From assembly GCA_029782225.1 (NCBI GenBank), contig JAKOVF010000121.1:1-64000 (forward strand): a DNA stretch of 64,000 nucleotides. The letters are read 5' to 3'. This stretch comes from Chloroflexota bacterium. GTDB taxonomy: Bacteria > Chloroflexota > Anaerolineae > Anaerolineales > Villigracilaceae. Shown here piece by piece: positions 52,801 to 60,887 of this stretch (its first letter is position 1; each line of letters begins with the position of its first letter). Made by a program: the position numbers and the translations under genes. The notes under the pieces were generated by a model. That model searched no databases and was not told the DNA's origin. It saw only the letters and a list, made by a program, of their open reading frames with translations.

Positions 52801-53859
52801 ATGGTCACGAATCAAACCATAAGAGCCAGTCAGGCCAACGAGCAACGCTACCGGCACCTGTTCAAGAATATGCCCATCTGCATTTTCGTTGTAAACCTGG
52901 AAGTGACCCCGGCGACCATTCTCGAAGTCAACCGGCGGACGGAACTGGTCTACGGCTATACGGCCGGCGAGTTGGTCGGGCAGCCAGCGGCACGCCTCGT
53001 GCCTGAAGAGTCCCGGACGAGCGCTCAGAACATCTTACAGCGTGTCCAGCGGGGGGCGACTGTAACGATGGAGACTACCAATCAGCATCGTGATGGTACA
53101 ACTTTCCCAGTGCGCGTCATTGCCACGCTGGATCCAACCAATAGCGGCCGCATGATCACCGCGGTGGAAGATATCACCGCCGAGATCCAGCGCCGCACGG
53201 AAACAGATGCCATCGAAGCCGAGCGCCTACGCATCGCCCACGAGATCCACGACGGCGTGGCACAAAGCCTGGGCGCGTTGCGCTTCAAATCGGCACTTTG
53301 GTCACATATGGCAGAGACGCTGCCTCCCGGCATGCGCGCCGCACTGGACGAACTACAAATCGTGCTCACCACCGCCATCGAGGATATCCGCCGCGCCATC
53401 TTCGCCTTGCGCCCCGTGGATTTGGAATCGCTGGGCTTTCTCTCTGCCCTGACGCGCCTCGTCACCGATTTCGGCGACCAGAACCAACTGCTGGCCCAGT
53501 TGGAAATCTCTGGATCAAATAACTCACTGCCTGCCTCCCATGAGATGCCGCTCTTCCGCATCATCCAGGAAGGATTGAATAACATCAACCAACACGCCCA
53601 CGCAAGTTCGGTGCTGGTGCATCTAAAAGTGGATGAGGCCGGCGGACTTATACTTTCGCTGAAGGATAATGGCCTCGGCTTCGAGCCCAACCTGACCAGC
53701 GCAGGCATTCATACCGGACATTTCGGCCTGATCCAAATGCGCGAGCGGATCCTCGGCCTGGGCGGCACGCTCGATATCCACAGCGCGCCGGGTGAGGGCA
53801 CAGAACTGATCATCACCTTGCCACCGGTCACCAAAGAGGTCAACAATGGCCCCGATTAG
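52801..53859 (+). CDS. PAS-containing sensor histidine kinase (HisKA_3/NarX-like)
   Basis: 352 residues from ATG 52801 (the frame begins at TTG 52768; AGGAG favours the ATG). Residues 15-125 are a PAS domain (YRHLFKNMPICIFVVNLEV, VYGYTAGELVG). Residues 145-210 hold the dimerisation/phosphoacceptor helix HEIHDGVAQSLGALRFK (His). The ATPase part has NNINQHAHASS, SLKDNGLGFEP and GLIQMRERILGLGG. No membrane helix, so it is cytoplasmic. Overlaps the following regulator by 14 bases. Confidence 0.92.
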   Translation: MVTNQTIRASQANEQRYRHLFKNMPICIFVVNLEVTPATILEVNRRTELVYGYTAGELVGQPAARLVPEESRTSAQNILQRVQRGATVTMETTNQHRDGTTFPVRVIATLDPTNSGRMITAVEDITAEIQRRTETDAIEAERLRIAHEIHDGVAQSLGALRFKSALWSHMAETLPPGMRAALDELQIVLTTAIEDIRRAIFALRPVDLESLGFLSALTRLVTDFGDQNQLLAQLEISGSNNSLPASHEMPLFRIIQEGLNNINQHAHASSVLVHLKVDEAGGLILSLKDNGLGFEPNLTSAGIHTGHFGLIQMRERILGLGGTLDIHSAPGEGTELIITLPPVTKEVNNGPD

Positions 53860-54508
53860 GATTTTGATCGCCGATGACCACACCCTGATGCGTCAGGGCT
53901 TGCGCCAGCTCTGTGAGGGGCTGGGCAACTTCAGGGTCGTGGCTGAAGCGGAGAACGGCGCCCAGGCAGTGGAACTGGTATCTACGTCACAGGCAGATGT
54001 GATCTTGATGGATATTGCCATGCCCGATATGGACGGCGTGGGAGCCATCCGCCAGATCGTGCGCCAGACCCCGGCCGCCCGCATCATCGCCCTGACCATG
54101 TACCGCGAGGATAAGTATATGCTCGATGCCATTCGGGCAGGCGCGCGCGGCTACCTGCTCAAGACCGTGGATGCTTACGATCTGATCGCAGCCATCGAGG
54201 CCGTGCACCGCGGCGAATACCTGATCGACCCCATTATCGCCGTGCGTGTACTGAGCGAGTTGCACATGGTTATGCCCCTGCAGGTGCTGCAGGCAGAGCC
54301 GCTGACCGAGAGTGAGATGGCTGTCTTGCGCATGGTCGCCCAGGGCGTGGAAAACGAACACATCGCCCAGGCGCTGAACTACTCGGTCTATACGGTGGCC
54401 AACCGCCTGCGCACTATTTATGAAAAACTACACGTGACGAACCGCACGCAGGCCGCCCTGTATGCCCTGCGTCAGGGATGGGCCACCTTGGACGAGCCGC
54501 CCGTCTAA
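53846..54508 (+). CDS. NarL/FixJ-family response regulator
   Basis: 220 residues. Receiver: LIADDHTLMRQGLRQLC, ADVILMDIAMPDMDG (phosphoacceptor Asp), IIALTMYREDKYM, GYLLKTVDAYDL. C-terminal LuxR helix-turn-helix: LTESEMAVLRMVAQGVENEHIAQAL then VANRLRTIYEKLHVTNRTQAA. Partner of the preceding kinase (14-base overlap). The next genes downstream carry duplicated upstream blocks, so they are candidate targets. Confidence 0.93.
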   Translation: MAPIRILIADDHTLMRQGLRQLCEGLGNFRVVAEAENGAQAVELVSTSQADVILMDIAMPDMDGVGAIRQIVRQTPAARIIALTMYREDKYMLDAIRAGARGYLLKTVDAYDLIAAIEAVHRGEYLIDPIIAVRVLSELHMVMPLQVLQAEPLTESEMAVLRMVAQGVENEHIAQALNYSVYTVANRLRTIYEKLHVTNRTQAALYALRQGWATLDEPPV

Positions 54509-54532
54509 GCTCAATTCCTCCCTCACTTTTCC

Positions 54533-54592
54533 CAATTACAAATTTTTGTAGTGAATCTGCCTCAAAAGCAGATTAGTTTTTGTCTATCACTG
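54533..54592 (+). promoter_or_regulatory. Upstream block 1 with TACAA-N4-TTGTA inverted repeat
   Basis: CAATTACAAATTTTTGTAG...CTGCCTC...AGCAGATTAGTTTTTGTCTATC matches 55199-55257 over nearly its full length. It holds TACAA-ATTT-TTGTA (54537-54550). It lies 97 bases before the zinc-ribbon gene. Confidence 0.6.
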
Positions 54593-54689
54593 CACCGGAA
54601 ATAAGCGTAATATGAAGTCACTTACTTCAGAATATTCCTCCCTATCGGGTGCAATATCCAATACTAATCTTAGAGGACGAGAAAATTTC

Positions 54690-55190
54690 ATGAGCAAAAC
54701 ACAGACTAAAGAACAGCCTGGATGGGGTACATGCACACAGTGTGGAGGCTTGTTTTTTAAACCTCATGCAAAGACAAGGGCGTGCAAGGCGGGCGGAGTT
54801 CACCAATTTGTAGATGAGCGCAAACTCCTCTATGTTGACGCAGTGGACGCGAATGGCAATGACATTTGGGTGGACAACCCGCAGGTCGGCGCCAACCAGG
54901 AGGCCTCTTGGGCCTGGTGCGAAAAATGCAGAGGATTGTTTTTTGTTTCGAATAATGGCGGCTTATGCCAGAACGGAAAACACGACAAAACCGGTAGCAG
55001 CACCTACCTGCTAACAAAAGTAAACGGAACCCCCAACCCCGGATCAGGATCGTACTACCAATGTTCCCGCTGCTTTGGGCTGTATGCGGATCTGGCATCG
55101 GGAACAAAATGTAATGGGGGCAAGGCACATGAACACAGGAATGCCAATCAATACTATACCCTTGACCCTGATGATGATATTGTCGATTAA
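54690..55190 (+). CDS. Triple zinc-finger-like protein with DIVD tail
   Basis: 166 residues from ATG 54690 (GAGGACGAG upstream; the frame starts at 54612). Three copies of C-x2-C-x-G-L-F/Y...C...H: GTCTQCGGLFF, WCEKCRGLFFVS and QCSRCFGLYAD, each closing with a Cys and His, hence three probable zinc sites. Repeats of this kind occur in several actinobacterial and myxobacterial proteins of unknown role. The C-terminus is DPDDDIVD, shared with the next two proteins. Preceded by upstream block 1. Confidence 0.75.
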   Translation: MSKTQTKEQPGWGTCTQCGGLFFKPHAKTRACKAGGVHQFVDERKLLYVDAVDANGNDIWVDNPQVGANQEASWAWCEKCRGLFFVSNNGGLCQNGKHDKTGSSTYLLTKVNGTPNPGSGSYYQCSRCFGLYADLASGTKCNGGKAHEHRNANQYYTLDPDDDIVD

Positions 55191-55198
55191 TTAAAAGG

Positions 55199-55257
55199 CC
55201 AATTACAAATTATTGTAGGAAACTGCCTAAAAATAGATTATTTTATGTCTATCGCTG
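55199..55257 (+). promoter_or_regulatory. Upstream block 2, duplicate of block 1
   Basis: CCAATTACAAATTATTGTAGG...CTGCCTA...AGATTATTTTATGTCTATC matches block 1. TACAA-ATTA-TTGTA is at 55204-55217. It lies 81 bases before the SH3b-like gene 55339 and just after the stop of the zinc-ribbon gene. Confidence 0.6.
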
Positions 55258-55338
55258 TTCATTTGGCGGGTATAAGATGATGTTACTCTACAATCTTATT
55301 CGCATTTGTTTATAAGCTCACCACCGTCAGGAGGTTCT

Positions 55339-55629
55339 ATGGCTAAATATAGATATAGCGCAACTTCAATTCCAGGCGATTCGGATAACCATAATTTAAG
55401 ACCAGATCACAATACCAGTAAACCTCGTCTCGCCACCCAATGTAAAGCTGGTGAAACGGTGGAGGGCAACGAGATTTGGACGGCGACAAAAACAACGGCG
55501 GAAAACGAGGCAGGCGACATATGGCTTCATGTTTTATCGTTGGAAGGGCATCCGATAAACGGCTGGATGGCCATCACTCACAAGGGCGAAAAAATGAGTG
55601 TATTGACCGACAATGATATCGTAGACTAA
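55339..55629 (+). CDS. Small SH3b-like protein with DIVD tail (1)
   Basis: 96 residues from ATG 55339 (GGAGG). HNLRPDHNTSKPRLATQCKAGETV and the closing GDIWLHVLSLEGHPINGWMAI look like the N-L-R...G-x-W-x-x-V...G-W order of bacterial SH3b domains. Ends TDNDIVD. No signal peptide, so cytoplasmic unless the tail exports it. Preceded by upstream block 2. Confidence 0.7.
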   Translation: MAKYRYSATSIPGDSDNHNLRPDHNTSKPRLATQCKAGETVEGNEIWTATKTTAENEAGDIWLHVLSLEGHPINGWMAITHKGEKMSVLTDNDIVD

Positions 55630-55726
55630 CCGCTGTCAGCTCCAGAGATCAATCAAACTCTCATCTCAAACTCAGTAAGTCATATAACTGTAGACACAAT
55701 TCATATAACCAAGGAGAAAAAATAAA

Positions 55727-56008
55727 ATGGCAACTTCAGCAACAACCATCAAGATCACCACCAAACATAAGGGCATTAATATTCATTCAGCAGCCGACAA
55801 ATCCCAGAGTAATCATATCGGGGTTGCAACTCCTCCGCAAACCTACGAACTCCTTGATGAAAAAACAATAAAGAACGTCAAGTGGTTTCAAATTGAGTTC
55901 AGCCCGGCCATTACCCACCTAAACCACACGCACTCAGACGGATGGATAGTTGCAGTAAACGAACGCGGCGAAGTAAATGCTGAGATCGAAAACGACATCG
56001 TTGACTAA
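55727..56008 (+). CDS. Small SH3b-like protein with DIVD tail (2)
   Basis: 93 residues; ATG 55727 follows AAGGAGA. KGINIHSAADKSQSNHIG...YELLDEKTIKNVKWFQIEF...SDGWIVAV parallels the previous protein and the SH3b pattern. Ends IENDIVD. It lacks the duplicated upstream block, so it is probably co-transcribed or separately controlled. Confidence 0.7.
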   Translation: MATSATTIKITTKHKGINIHSAADKSQSNHIGVATPPQTYELLDEKTIKNVKWFQIEFSPAITHLNHTHSDGWIVAVNERGEVNAEIENDIVD

Positions 56009-56112
56009 ATATCGCGCAATAGACTGGATTTCCATCCAAGTGTTGACGAGATTTGGAAATTCCGTAATTCCACATTTTCTCAATTACAGTCAGGACCTCA
56101 AACTACCGTTAC

Positions 56113-56150
56113 AATTGGCGCAGCCGTATGGCTGTGCCAATTTGTTTTCT
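56113..56150 (+). terminator. Terminator after the DIVD genes
   Basis: ATTGGCGCAGCC and GGCTGTGCCAAT pair (one mismatch) around GTAT, followed by TTGTTTTC. It marks the end of the three-gene cluster. Confidence 0.8.
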
Positions 56151-56227
56151 CTCATCGATCTACCAAGTGTCTGACATAACATACTTCTGTCATATTCTTT
56201 CAAAACTCTTAACTTCCAATCCCGCCC

Positions 56228-56644
56228 GTGACCCAGGTTTCCTGCAAGACCACAATTAACAAACCGATTGCTGACGTCTGGCAGATTATCAGCGATTTCG
56301 GCGCGGCTGGTCAGTATCTCAACGGCGTCGTCACCTGTACGGTTGAGGGCGAAGGAGTGGGCGTGTTGCGCACGCTGACGAGCACTGATGGCAGTACGAT
56401 CATTGAGCGGCTCGAAATGAGGGATGAATCAGTCCATAGGCTGAGTTATGCGCTGTTGACAGATACGCCCTTTCGTAACTGTTTGACCACAATGACGATA
56501 CATGAATTAGCTCCAAACCAGGTTGAACTGGAATGGTCAGCTACATTTGAACCTGATGGGATCCCAGTTAGTGAGGCTGTAGAAATGCTGGAAAGTGCTC
56601 TAACCACAAACTGTCTCGCGCTGAAGCAGTTCATGGAGCGTTGA
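56228..56644 (+). CDS. SRPBCC-family protein
   Basis: 138 residues from GTG 56228; no clear ribosome site, so the start is tentative. VSCKTTINKPIADVWQIISDFG, then SDFGAAGQYLNGVV and VELEWSATFEPDGI, is the helix-grip fold of the START/Bet v1 superfamily (PYR/polyketide-cyclase-like, PF10604), with a hydrophobic cavity for a small ligand. Function unknown. Confidence 0.8.
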   Translation: MTQVSCKTTINKPIADVWQIISDFGAAGQYLNGVVTCTVEGEGVGVLRTLTSTDGSTIIERLEMRDESVHRLSYALLTDTPFRNCLTTMTIHELAPNQVELEWSATFEPDGIPVSEAVEMLESALTTNCLALKQFMER

Positions 56645-56823
56645 GAGCAAGTTGTGGCTGGAAGAAGGAGCGCCAAATCGAACAAGGAGACGAGATTCTC
56701 ATCAGCGACGCGGCATGCTCTGCGGCCGATCTAAATGCGGAAGGGCTTGAACATCGCTATCTGGAATTGAAAGGGAAGAGTGAAGCGACAGGCGTTCGTG
56801 TTTTGAAAGTTGGGAAAGATTAA
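56641..56823 (+). pseudogene. Remnant of a class III adenylate/guanylate cyclase C-terminus
   Basis: The frame ending at 56823 reads QIEQGDEILISDAACSAADLN...LEHRYLELKGKSEATGVRVLKV. This order (G-x-I-x-I-S/D...L-x-x-x-x-LKGKSE) is the last part of a class III cyclase catalytic domain. No upstream part exists in any frame; it overlaps the end of the SRPBCC gene by 4 bases, so a SRPBCC-cyclase fusion or a neighbour may have been deleted. Confidence 0.5.
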
Positions 56824-57081
56824 TTTGCCGATGAAAAGATCCTCAAAGTGAGGAGCGCTGAGCTACAGTTGGACCTCCTTCTCTAACGATTGCCTATTGA
56901 CAATGAAAGGAAAGCGAGTATCCTTTTTTTAGGATAAACCCCATCCGTATTGGACGGGAGATTTCTGAAGGAGGACTCGGGCAGAAAGACCAGATAACCA
57001 ACCATCTCACAAAGCCGGTTTCTTGATGATCTGTCTTTGATTAATTTTTGCCCGCGCCGGGCCCAACAAGGAGAATTTATT

Positions 57082-57423
57082 ATGAAGCTGAATACGCGTA
57101 ACATCGGAGGCACATACTACACAGAGTACACGGTAAAGGCCGGTGAAACACTGCAGCAGATCGCCAGGGATCAATTGCATAACGAAAATCTCATCACAGG
57201 GATTTACAGACTTAACGCCGGTGCTCCAGAAATAAAGGCAATCGCCGCAACCCAGAACCTTACGGGCTGGGTCCTGTTACTTCCGCCCGTCCCACCGGCT
57301 GCTTTAGTTGGGCACCACGCTGCCAGCAACAAGCTTACAGAGATTAAGGACTCGGCCGACAAAGGCATCATTACCGCAGAGGATTACTACGCTCAACGCA
57401 AGTTGATTTTATCGGTGCTCTAG
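57082..57423 (+). CDS. LysM protein with SHOCT-like C-terminus
   Basis: 113 residues from ATG 57082 (AAGGAGA). TEYTVKAGETLQQIARDQLH and IYRLNAGAPEI are a LysM fold (residues 14-70), here without signal peptide. The C-terminal 30 residues, LTEIKDSADKGIITAEDYYAQRKLI, resemble the SHOCT helix pair. The combination suggests a cytoplasmic adapter or a tail-like structural protein rather than a cell-wall hydrolase. The 56824-57081 stretch shows no gene. Confidence 0.75.
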   Translation: MKLNTRNIGGTYYTEYTVKAGETLQQIARDQLHNENLITGIYRLNAGAPEIKAIAATQNLTGWVLLLPPVPPAALVGHHAASNKLTEIKDSADKGIITAEDYYAQRKLILSVL

Positions 57424-57590
57424 TATCCGGATAACCTTGTGTTATTCGGGCACAAGTTCAAAGCTGCATCCAATACCCCGCAATTTCTGCACGGGAGTCG
57501 TGCAGTGGAGCAGGATGGAGTCCGGCCAGGGTTTTGAAACCGATGACCGAGTCGCGGCGGACTACTCACTCCAGAGAGGATCGAGAGGAA

Positions 57591-59450
57591 ATGCGAATCA
57601 TCAGAAAGATTCCCCTGCTCGCTCTATTGGCAATCCTTGGCCTGGTCCTGGCGGCGTGCAATATAGGAAATTCCAATGAAACAGTTCTCCCGGCTGAACC
57701 GGCCACGTCCGCTGTTCAACCCCCGGCTCAGGTCGTTGCCCAGACACCAGCCATCACGCTGACCACGAGTGCGAACCCGGCGACCTTTGATCAGGTCGGC
57801 CGCCAAATCGTGTTCACCTATGTGATCAAGAACAGCGGCAGTTCCAACCTGGGTCCGACCCAGTTCACTGTGACGGATACTCTGATCGGCGCGGCGCCAT
57901 TCAATTGTGGGGATCCAAATGTAAGTCTGGTTCCGAACGGGACCGTGAGCTGCACTGCAACATACAACGTTACCCAGGCCGATATGGGAGCCGTTTCCAT
58001 CACGAGCATTGCCATCGCGTCGGGCGGCGGTGCGGCGACACCACAGCCTGCAAGCGCCACAGTCAACAAAGGTCCTGTCGTCCAGTCCAATCCTGCCAAT
58101 CTGACACCGGGCAGCACGATCTCGCATACAGTGGCCGACGGGGAATGGATCTGGCAGATCGCGCGATGCTACGGGGTCAGCCCGAATGCGATCATTGCGG
58201 CCAATCGGCAGTTGGCGAACCCCGCGCAGATCTCCCCGAAAATGGTGATCACTGTCCCGAATATCGGAAGCGCCGGAACCATTTATGGTCCGCCCTGCGT
58301 GGTGAAGCATCCCGTGAAGTCTGGAGATACCTGGGATTCGATCGCGCAGCTATACAATGCGGACGTCAGCATCCTGAAATTGGTCAACAAGAACACGCTG
58401 ACCGTGGGGAGCGAGATCAACGTACCGCGCAACTCTGCAGGTGGAACTGCCGCCGTCTCGAAAGCACTGTCGCTGACCACGACGCCCAATCCATTGACCT
58501 ATGATCAGGTTGGACAGCAGATCACATTTACCTACGTCATCAGGAACAGCGGAAATACCAACCTGGGCCCGGACCAGTTCAGAGTGAGCGATACCCTCAT
58601 CAGCCCGACGCCTTTCAACTGCGGAAACGCGGGTACGACGCTTGTTCCAAACGCGACCGTGACCTGCACGGCAGCTTATACCATCACCCAGACCGACGTG
58701 AATGCAGTCTCCGTGACGAACATTGCAACCGCATCCGGGGGCGGCGCGGGCCCATCGCAATCCGCGAGTTCGACGGTGAATAAGGCGGTGAAAGCGATGA
58801 CGCTCACCACGACGGCAAATCCAACGGCTTATGACCAGGCGGGTCAGCAGATCACGCTCACATACGCCATCAAGAACACCGGCGGCAGCGCCCTTGGCCC
58901 GACCCAGTTCCTGGTCAGCGACACTCTCGTTAGTCTCACACCATTCAACTGCGGAAATCCCAACATTACCCTCGCCCCGAACGAGACGGTGACCTGCACA
59001 GCCGCTTACACGATCACCCAGGCGGACGCGAATGCTGTTTCGGTGACAAGTGTTGCCACGGCCTCAGGCGGTGGGATCGGGCCCGTACAGGCTGCACCGG
59101 TCACAATCAACAAAGCTGTCCGAGGGATCGCACTCACGACAACGGCCAATCCCCCCACCTACAACCAGGTCGGTCAGCAGATCACCTTCACCTATGTTAT
59201 CAAGAACTCCGGCAATGTAACCCTCGGCCCCGGGCAGTTCACAGTCAGCGACAGCCTCATCGGTTCCACGCCCATCAATTGTGGGGATGCAAACACCACA
59301 CTGGCGGCAACTGCAACGGTCACCTGCTCTGCCGCATATACCATCAAGCAGGCTGACCTCAGTGCCGTCTCCGTGACCAATCTCGCAATTGCATCTGGCC
59401 CTGGCGTCGGACCGTCACAACCTGCGAGTTCCACCGTGTTGAAGCAGTAA
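57591..59450 (+). CDS. Lipoprotein with DUF11-like repeats and two LysM domains
   Basis: 619 residues from ATG 57591 (GAGAGGAA upstream); lipobox LAAC (MRIIRKIPLLALLAILGLVLAAC split: RIIRKIPLLA, LVLAAC). Four DUF11-type repeats of about 105 residues (ANPATFDQVGRQIVFTYVIKN, NPLTYDQVGQQITFTY and similar) form an extended stalk; between repeats 1 and 2 lie two LysM domains (DGEWIWQIARCYGVSPNAII and VKSGDTWDSIAQLYNADVSIL) that bind glycan. It is a surface lipoprotein. Terminator hairpin follows at 59484. Confidence 0.85.
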   Translation: MRIIRKIPLLALLAILGLVLAACNIGNSNETVLPAEPATSAVQPPAQVVAQTPAITLTTSANPATFDQVGRQIVFTYVIKNSGSSNLGPTQFTVTDTLIGAAPFNCGDPNVSLVPNGTVSCTATYNVTQADMGAVSITSIAIASGGGAATPQPASATVNKGPVVQSNPANLTPGSTISHTVADGEWIWQIARCYGVSPNAIIAANRQLANPAQISPKMVITVPNIGSAGTIYGPPCVVKHPVKSGDTWDSIAQLYNADVSILKLVNKNTLTVGSEINVPRNSAGGTAAVSKALSLTTTPNPLTYDQVGQQITFTYVIRNSGNTNLGPDQFRVSDTLISPTPFNCGNAGTTLVPNATVTCTAAYTITQTDVNAVSVTNIATASGGGAGPSQSASSTVNKAVKAMTLTTTANPTAYDQAGQQITLTYAIKNTGGSALGPTQFLVSDTLVSLTPFNCGNPNITLAPNETVTCTAAYTITQADANAVSVTSVATASGGGIGPVQAAPVTINKAVRGIALTTTANPPTYNQVGQQITFTYVIKNSGNVTLGPGQFTVSDSLIGSTPINCGDANTTLAATATVTCSAAYTIKQADLSAVSVTNLAIASGPGVGPSQPASSTVLKQ

Positions 59451-59483
59451 TGGTGTAAACACAAACCTATATTGGATATAGAA

Positions 59484-59513
59484 AGACGCTGATTTACGCT
59501 GATCAGCGTTTTT
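59484..59513 (+). terminator. Terminator of the DUF11/LysM gene
   Basis: ACGCTGAT and ATCAGCGT pair at 59486-59509, followed by TTTTTC. Confidence 0.7.
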
Positions 59514-59557
59514 CTATGCCTGTTTATCCTCGAGGAGTGGCTAATATGGAAGACACA

Positions 59558-59598
59558 TGTCATTCTTCGGTCGCTTCGCTACGCTCAGGGTGACATCG
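59558..59598. repeat. REP-like sequence
   Basis: TGTCATTCTTCGGTCGC...GCTCAGGGTGACA is the TGTCA/TGACA-bounded type seen at 20277. No gene lies between 59514 and 59708. Confidence 0.5.
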
Positions 59599-59708
59599 CA
59601 GCGAGGTCTTTGAATTTCGATACTCCCAAGATTGGATAAACACAGCTTTGTTCAAGGCTTATAATAAGGGATAGATAATGAGCGTGGTACAACCAGGAGA
59701 GGCGTCAT

Positions 59709-60239
59709 ATGTCCACCTTTGGAAGGTCGGAAGCCCAGAAGACTCTTGAATTCAATGCGCCGGCTGCTACGGTCGCGAAGGCATGTCAGGAAGTACTTGC
59801 TAAACTCGGAGAAGTGCTTTCAACCTCACCAACAACAGGAAGTATTCACGGGATCGTAAAACAACGGAGAATATTTGGCTACGACACAGATATCATGATT
59901 CAAATATATAAGTATGCCGAAAATCAGACGACGTTAACGATCGACGCATCAAGACCGCGTTTTGCTGCTACACCAGATGATGAAGCCAGCGTTGATCTGA
60001 TCAAATTTATGGAAGCTCTGATGCAACACCCGGAGATCCGAAATGCGACCTCAGCCCATATCGGATGGGTGGAGGAAAAACCGGTACAAAACTCTGTCGA
60101 AAGTGCTGCGTCGGTAGGCTCCCCGGGTAAATCATCAAATAAACCCCTCATCTGGGCCCTTGCGCTGATCGGCCTGGCTTTCGCATCCTGTTGTTGCGTG
60201 TTCGGACTTTATCAAGTACTATCACGAGTAAATTTCTAA
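59709..60239 (+). CDS. C-terminally anchored hypothetical protein
   Basis: 176 residues; ATG 59709 follows AGGAG. A soluble domain (10-120, with TLEFNAPAATVAKACQEVLAKLGEV and GYDTDIMIQIYKYAENQTTL, perhaps a small alpha/beta or SRPBCC-like fold) is tied by a Ser-rich linker to one C-terminal membrane helix (PLIWALALIGLAFASCCCVFG) that has four cysteines. Tail-anchored topology inferred. Family not recognised. Confidence 0.65.
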   Translation: MSTFGRSEAQKTLEFNAPAATVAKACQEVLAKLGEVLSTSPTTGSIHGIVKQRRIFGYDTDIMIQIYKYAENQTTLTIDASRPRFAATPDDEASVDLIKFMEALMQHPEIRNATSAHIGWVEEKPVQNSVESAASVGSPGKSSNKPLIWALALIGLAFASCCCVFGLYQVLSRVNF

Positions 60240-60265
60240 CGCAGCGTGACGATGCCTTTCGTACA

Positions 60266-60664
60266 TCATTCCTCCACGGGATCATCGGCATGTTCATTAT
60301 TCCATTGCGTAAACAGGTCCTCGGCTGATTTTCCGATGCTGGCTTTGTTGCGGATCTTCATATAGAACCTTGTGGGATCATTCAACTTTCTCAGCATATC
60401 GGGGTCAGGGCGGAAGAGGATATCCAGCGCACCATCCATGCGGACAGTGGGCGTGAACGTCCCAAACCCCTGAATCTTGACGGCCTGCCCGTGGCCGTGG
60501 GCCATCAGAATGGCATCCCGCAGTTCGTAGATGACCAGCAAGATCTCGCCTTCGCTCAACCCCGTGCCGTGGGTCATATCGCTCACCAACTGCGGCATCT
60601 GACGCGTCGGTTCCCGCTTGATCTCGGGCCGATACCTGCGAATGGCCGTGATTTTCTTTACCAT
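60266..60664 (-). CDS. HU/IHF-like DNA-binding protein
   Basis: 132 residues from ATG 60664 (the frame reaches 60895 but GGAGG is just before this start). Helices LVSDMTHGTGLSEGEILLVIYELRDAI and the GHGQAVKIQGFGTFTPTVRMDG arm fit the HU/IHF fold, with an extra C-terminal tail (FTQWNNEHADDPVEE). It probably bends DNA. Preceded by three TCTCG-N-CGAGA palindromes. Confidence 0.8.
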   Translation of the reverse strand: MVKKITAIRRYRPEIKREPTRQMPQLVSDMTHGTGLSEGEILLVIYELRDAILMAHGHGQAVKIQGFGTFTPTVRMDGALDILFRPDPDMLRKLNDPTRFYMKIRNKASIGKSAEDLFTQWNNEHADDPVEE

Positions 60665-60717
60665 GATTCCTCCAATGCCAGTAAGCATTTGACAAAATTC
60701 TACCCTAGAAAGCAAGA

Positions 60718-60792
60718 ATCTCGTCGAGTTTTCTATGTTTCTCGGCTGGAAAACTAGATTTCTCGGCGAGAAATTAGTTTTTCTCGACGAGA
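60718..60792 (-). promoter_or_regulatory. Cluster of TCTCG-N-CGAGA palindromes
   Basis: TCTCGTCGAG (60719-60728), TTTCTCGGCGAGAAA (60759-60773) and TCTCGACGAGA (60782-60792) are tight palindromes; a fourth, degenerate, is TTTCTCGGCTGG (60738-60749). On the minus strand TAGAAT (60702-60697) lies downstream. They look like operator sites for the HU-like gene. Confidence 0.5.
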
Positions 60793-60887
60793 TAAATCTA
60801 TTATAAGTAAGGGATTGACGATCTCCCTCCCTGGCTTTTGGAAAAGGCCTACGGGAAAACAAAACCCGCCTTAGCATCTTCTCGAGG

